Source: Elusimicrobiota bacterium (GTDB lineage: Bacteria > Elusimicrobiota > Elusimicrobia > Elusimicrobiales > UBA9959). From it: a DNA stretch of 58,388 bases. This document shows, one piece after another, positions 58,313-58,388 of the stretch. Within the stretch, counting starts at the first letter, position 1. Every line of letters starts with the position of its first letter. Both the position numbers and the translations under genes were made by a program. The notes beneath the pieces are model-generated. The model searched no databases. It was not told where the DNA came from and saw nothing but the letters and a program-made list of their open reading frames with translations. The DNA is taken from NCBI GenBank assembly GCA_026388155.1, contig JAPLKI010000017.1:1-58388 (forward strand), written 5' to 3'.

Positions 58313-58388
58313 CATAAGGTTTTTACCGCCTTTAAAAACGCGGATTTTTCTTTACGGCCCGCCTTCGGCGGGCAACTACCGGAAACTG

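Overview
The window is a bacterial chromosome segment from a diderm (Gram-negative-type) organism. It encodes outer-membrane barrels, a TonB/ExbB/ExbD system and many signal-peptide proteins. It is GC-rich, uses TGA as a true stop, and carries degenerate heptamer/octamer palindromic repeats in many intergenic gaps. The mix (clustered shikimate genes, DUF1736/TMTC-type TPR membrane protein, Lcl_C/DUF1566 and SUMF1 proteins, a diversity-generating retroelement) is compatible with Elusimicrobiota or a related uncultivated phylum. That placement is a weak inference.

Layout. (1) 1-2246, minus: 5' end of a MetH-like gene, tatD and prfB; prfB has no ordinary start codon in frame. (2) 2419-9786, plus: a cluster holding all seven steps from DAHP to chorismate (chorismate mutase-DAHP synthase fusion, aroE, aroC, aroK, aroB, aroQ, aroA), interrupted by two small genes. 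(3) 9881-20271, minus: a VOC protein, a K+-channel-like protein, then a terminator-bounded six-gene operon (quadruple Lcl_C/DUF1566 protein, MFS transporter, porin-like barrel, SUMF1 protein, double barrel, second SUMF1 protein). (4) 20519-24329, minus: TPP enzyme, 4-OT tautomerase, two DJ-1/PfpI proteins and a cupin. (5) 24347-35135: partner-switching signalling (RsbW-like kinase, two STAS proteins, two SpoIIE-type phosphatases with membrane sensors, a binding protein) interleaved with a GlgX-type debranching enzyme and an AGE-like (alpha/alpha)6 protein. (6) 35249-41117, minus: DJ-1, Uup-type ABC-F, COG2509 flavoprotein and TMTC-like TPR protein.

(7) 41210-48741 is accessory DNA. It starts at the 5' half of a broken tRNA-Thr. 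It contains a three-gene MazF-type toxin-antitoxin operon, an AbiE-type pair with palindromic operators, a gene remnant, and a diversity-generating retroelement (DGR). The DGR reads, in order on the minus strand, a MutS-domain-I protein (Msl), Avd, a template repeat (TR) with ten AAC codons, and a reverse transcriptase with the DGR signature IGNLTSQ. A coiled-coil gene lies on the opposite strand between TR and RT. Next to it are a dispersed palindromic repeat family and a 90-bp AGGC microsatellite. (8) 48771-56151, minus: a TPR-ExbB-ExbD-ExbD-TonB-OmpA-like operon. (9) 56298-58388: an ATPase and a decayed antitoxin/PIN-toxin pair.

The DGR is the main find. No variable repeat (VR) matching its TR is visible in the window, so the target gene is probably elsewhere on the chromosome or has been lost. 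Three proteins at 11-20 kb have the SUMF1/Lcl_C-type domains often used as DGR targets, but their 3' ends do not match this TR.
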